The translations under genes and the position numbers were made by a program. This document shows, one piece after another, positions 60,254 through 64,000 of a stretch of 64,000 nt of DNA (position 1 is its first letter; each line of letters opens with the position of its first letter). Where the stretch lies: contig JAPEHQ010000002.1 in the NCBI GenBank assembly GCA_027405735.1, forward strand, positions 2,616,501 through 2,680,500, written 5' to 3'. Below the pieces are notes generated by a model that saw only the letters and a list, made by a program, of their open reading frames with translations, was not told the DNA's origin and did not search any database. The stretch is from Mucor racemosus. Taxonomy: Eukaryota; Mucoromycota; Mucoromycetes; Mucorales; Mucoraceae.

Positions 60254-62012
60254 GATATTATATCTAGTTTGGAGGGAAAAAAAAAGAGTGGAGGGAGGGC
60301 CTTGTAAAATTTGAAGGTTGTAAAACCGGGCTCTAAATCAGGAAGACTTGTCACAAGGATGAACAAAAAGAAGATGAGGACCAGCAGCAGCAAGAAGGAA
60401 GCTTTTCTCTCATTGAAATATCTTGATGAATACACTTTCCTTGATCCGAGGTTTGTGAATATCTATACATTTACTCAAAAGTTCATTGATTTCGACTACA
60501 AATTTGTGAAATCTGATAATTCATTTATATGTCAATAGCAATTCCTTATCATAATATTGCAAGTCAATTGGTGAGAAGAGATTTTTATTATTTTTAAGCC
60601 TATTTTTGAAAATGTATAAATATGCTTTAGGCGTTTGTTTTTTTAAAAACCAAAAATACTTGTGTATACTATAAAAGCTATTAAATATTTTGGTTGACTT
60701 GAAAACGGTTTGTTGTATTGTTAAATACGAGAAACAATCCTTCAACATAATACACCAGCTGTGTAAAAACTGAAATTGGGCTAAATTGATTCAATTTCCG
60801 CTCTGAAATTTTCGAGCCATCTGGAAATTTTTTTTGACAGTTTTGAAAAAAAATAATCTCTTTTTGGATTTTCCAGGAACATTACATAAGATTTGCATAC
60901 GATTTAAGACTTTTCTAATACAACTTTGAGTCGTGCTTCTTACGGTATACTTTTTGGAGTATTTTTAGATTGAAAATTTTTCAGAAATTAGAAAAATGTG
61001 CAAAATCAGTTACCCCAAAAATGTCGACAATTTACTAATAAAAATCGTGTGCAAACGCTTTGGAATGATCCGCCGTAAAATTTTAGCTAGGGTTTGTCTA
61101 TAAACACCTTAGAAAAATCTTTTATTTTTAGGGTGAAAAATCGAAAAAACAAAATTCATCGAATTTTCATGAGGTATTGTAAGGATTGAATGGCCTCAGA
61201 TGAGTCAATTTTTCATGACAAAAAAAAAATTGAGATAATGCTTAGAAATGTTGTTATATGATGCGAGCAATAGTTCTGGGTGGTTCCGCGCTTGAGAAAC
61301 AGACCAAAAAGCATTGAAAATGGCTTTAAACAGCTGATTTCTGTCAAATTGGCGGAAAACCTTGAATTTGATGGCTTATGTTGGGCAACATGAAGGAAAA
61401 TGAACATATGTATATATTATTTAAGCCGTAGGGAGCAAGGTATAATTGTATTTGATGTTAAAATTTGACTTTGAAGTAGCATTACACAAGAGACACGATA
61501 AATACACCGAGGAATCAGATTTAGATCACACATTAATTTAAAAGAAATGCAGTACAAATTTAAATCCATTTAACTAATAGATAAACATATGTTAAAAGCT
61601 TAAAATTTTAAATAGAAAATAGACTATGAATAGTATCAAACTTGTTTAATAAATTGTATTTTTATATTCATACATGTTCATAACTACCCGAAATCCAGTC
61701 TACTATCAACACTTCAAGCACGAGGAATATGAAACCTTTTAGTAAATAACCTTTAGGGTTTTATAACCACATGGTAATAAAAATGTGCATAGTTAATGCA
61801 AAGCACACGCAGCAATCTAATTGTAGAATTAGGGTTGTTCAATTAACCGCCAACTAATTTAAGCACAAGCTTAATTTTATCAAAAACGACAACAAATTGA
61901 CCATGTCTTGTTTCACAAGAACAAATTAAATACAGTAATTCAACTCGTTTTTTATTATTCGGTAATTTAATCAAACAAAATTCAGGGACACATTTGTGCA
62001 ACCTTTTTTGAT
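60254..62012. other. Intergenic, AT-rich
   Basis: bS21m upstream region followed by about 1.6 kb with no convincing gene. 60800-61400 has the composition and phrase style (TTTTTGACAGTTTTG, GGTATACTTTTTGGAG) of the dispersed AT-rich repeats, but I found no alignable partner in this window. Confidence 0.35.
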
Positions 62013-64000
62013 TCAAACGAAATAACCACCCTTATCACGATACAAGTCCATCACGACACGTTCAACATCCCAACCTACTTTTTCCAATCTTCCCATAGCT
62101 TCTTTTTCATCACATAAATTGTAATGAGTGACATAACGAATCTTATTATCATGTAAATACTTTAGCACAGTTTGTTGCCATTCCAATTCAATGCGAGCCT
62201 TCACTTGACTCAATCTATCCTGACAAACTGTCTTTGCATGAATTGTAAAACCAGCGCTAATGGGACGATGATCAGACGCTTTCAATTCATGACGACGGTA
62301 GTATACATTGCTCATGGATGCAGGCCCTCTATGCAGAATACGATCACACCAAGCAGGAGTACGTTTTTTTTCTGATCGGTCGTAAAAATCTGTACCTCGA
62401 TCATATTTGTAGGTTGGATCGAATAGAATAGGCGGCTCTTTAAAGCCAAACATGCGAAACCTTGGATTTAGTGCTAATTGCTTTTTTAATTGATCTTCTT
62501 GTTGCAGAGTTTCCCATGCTTCAAATTTATTATTTCCTTCAGCTAATAACGCTAGTACTTGATCCCGCTCTATACTAATACGATAATTCAAATCACCGCT
62601 CAAGAAACATGCTTCATGATCTAATATGTTGGAGCCATCAGAATCAAGTTTAAATGCTGCTTGTTGTTTATTTTCAGTTAGCGTTGAAGGTGGAAATCGA
62701 GCGGAATGAAGGATACCATCCACATCTACATTGCGGGTTAATACATTTGACTGACCAGCAGCTAAATGGCAATTGACAAAGCAAATCGAGGAATCATCAA
62801 TGACAAGTCGTGTTGCAATTCCACCTTTGTTTCCATGCAGACTCTTGTTCATCAAACGAAATCCAGTTTTGACTACATTACTATCACATTGATGTATACG
62901 ATCTTCAATTGTTGTTTTTACAAATATACAACTAAACAATCCAACCATTTGATCTGTTTTGATGATTTTGTATGTATTTTTCCCAAAATTATTGTCAATG
63001 ATTGACATTAAGTAATCATGCCATAACATGTATCTATGCGTCAATAATTCATCTGCTTTTTCGATGGTTTCAATTTTTCTGCTAAGTGATAAAAATGATT
63101 CTTTTTTTGTATTTATGCTATAAATAATGTTAAATGTATTAAAAGACAGAAACACTCTACTTACTCGCAGTTAAGGTTTTTGAGCTAAGGTCTACAATTT
63201 CTTGGATCCCCACCATAATGATGTCAGGGTTTGCCATTCCGTTTAACCATTCATGCACCTTTTCAACATCTGATTCTGTCAAAGCATCAGGTTTAATTGC
63301 ATCCATATTCCAAGAACATATCATTGTTTCAAGTGGACTGAAATCACAGTAATCGCTTAAATGAGTAATCATTTGTTCTTCTATAAAAAAAAAGCAATTA
63401 TTTTCCGTAACGATTGTCTCTTTATGATACGAACAAATTTACCTATCCAATGGTCTGTTAGTAATCCATCCCAAATTGCAATATGGCCCGCCGAGTCGAC
63501 AGAAATCACAGGCATTGTTTCGAAAATCGAAAATTCATCAACCGTAAATTTTGTAATTGCATTTTTGTGAGCCTTCCAAATTTTGACTACAACCCAAGGT
63601 TCAGATCGAGTATCATAAATAGCCACCATGCCATTACTAAAGCCTGCCCATAGGTAAAATAAACCTACAGGTAATACAGCTGTCAATTTATCCATGGATA
63701 CAGTAATGCATAAAGATTTCTCAAATGTTGTTTCATCCCAAGCACTAATTTGACCATCTACATGTACAGCAAATATCTGATTATGATGAAACGGCATAGT
63801 AAACAACCTTGTAATATCTCCGAGTTCAGTTGGCATCTCTATTACAGGTACAAGCACTGATCTATCGAATCTATCAATTGATCTACCCGATGATAACCAT
63901 AGTATGTTTGATTTAGTTGGACTTAAAATAGCAGTTTTTGCATTTGTTGTAACTTGGAATCTTTCAGGAGTAGTTTCTGATAGATTTATAGCGCTACTGC
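62013..64000 (-). CDS. WD40-containing inositol polyphosphate 5-phosphatase (5' end beyond window)
   Basis: Three exons are visible: 64000-63443, 63380-63161 and 63117-62013, all in phase. The open frame continues past the right edge, so the start is missing. The N-terminal part has WD-like strands (GQISAWD, GMVAIYD, AGHIAIWD). Then comes the phosphatase: CSWNMDA, GIQEIVDL, HGNKGGIATRL, FVNCHLAAG, LSGDLNYRI, RTPAWCDRIL and KASDHRP, which are the hallmark motifs of Mg-dependent 5-phosphatases. After it there is a helical C-terminal stretch. The family removes the 5-phosphate from PtdIns(4,5)P2 and related lipids. WD40 plus 5-phosphatase is the layout of some fungal and plant enzymes. The middle donor (GTAGAG) was chosen for phase. 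Confidence 0.9.

Noticed and set aside
60311..60538. 75-codon Lys-rich frame upstream of bS21m
   Set aside because: Short, no family, lies in the promoter region of a called gene.
1..64000. tRNA, rRNA or CRISPR-like arrays
   Set aside because: None seen by eye; the tandem motifs present are short palindromes or homopolymers without spacers of fixed length.

Overview
The window looks like nuclear DNA of a fungus, most likely an early-diverging Mucoromycota (Mucorales-like) species. The evidence is an AT-rich background, many introns of about 45-110 nt with GTAAGT-type donors, compact intron-rich genes, a GDP-fucose-transporter-like gene, a GT47/exostosin-like enzyme and a DHX34-type helicase. 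The lineage is inferred from gene content and style; no marker was searched. I saw no rRNA, tRNA or CRISPR array.

Layout. 1-3703 (-): a large transposase-like gene, cut by the left edge, with a DEDDy 3'-5' exonuclease set between the second and third acidic residues of its DDE-like core; direct repeats and a probable element end lie at about 3950-4095. 4110-7550: dispersed repeats, one carrying a fragment of dynein intermediate chain. 7984-13164 (-): a ~29-exon DHX34-type DEVH helicase, divergent from RPL10/uL16 (13582-14232, +). 15374-17047 (+): coiled-coil protein. 18186-21349 (-): kelch/transmembrane protein. 21842-23074 (-): GDP-fucose-transporter-like protein, divergent from a small RPEL-repeat protein (23633-24420, +). 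24850-31620: a repeat island with a pogo-like terminus, a pair of ~1 kb inverted repeats around a 1.7 kb spacer, and palindrome-rich DNA ending in CACTA-like termini. 33226-34794 (-): bZIP factor, divergent from galactokinase (35807-37403, +). 37986-39818 (-): mitochondrial antiquitin-type aldehyde dehydrogenase. 40000-46990: gene-poor, with repeat remnants and a probable solo LTR. 46995-48058 (+): CREB/ATF bZIP. 48680-49200 (-): tentative small gene. 49513-50331 (-): acidic/basic low-complexity protein. 51964-53266 (-): HMG-box protein with a GC-AG intron. 53267-58354: gene-poor, with a second long copy of the 6.4 kb repeat. 58355-59614 (+): exostosin-like glycosyltransferase. 59822-60253 (-): mitochondrial ribosomal protein bS21m. 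62013 to the right edge (-): WD40/inositol-polyphosphate 5-phosphatase, 5' end missing.

Most host genes are unrelated housekeeping or regulatory genes. A loose thread is sugar metabolism (galactokinase, nucleotide-sugar transporter, GT47 enzyme), but they are dispersed and I infer no cluster. The most unusual items are the exonuclease-in-transposase architecture, the repeat family that has captured and multiplied an exon-intron piece of a dynein gene, and the large inverted-repeat structure built from it.
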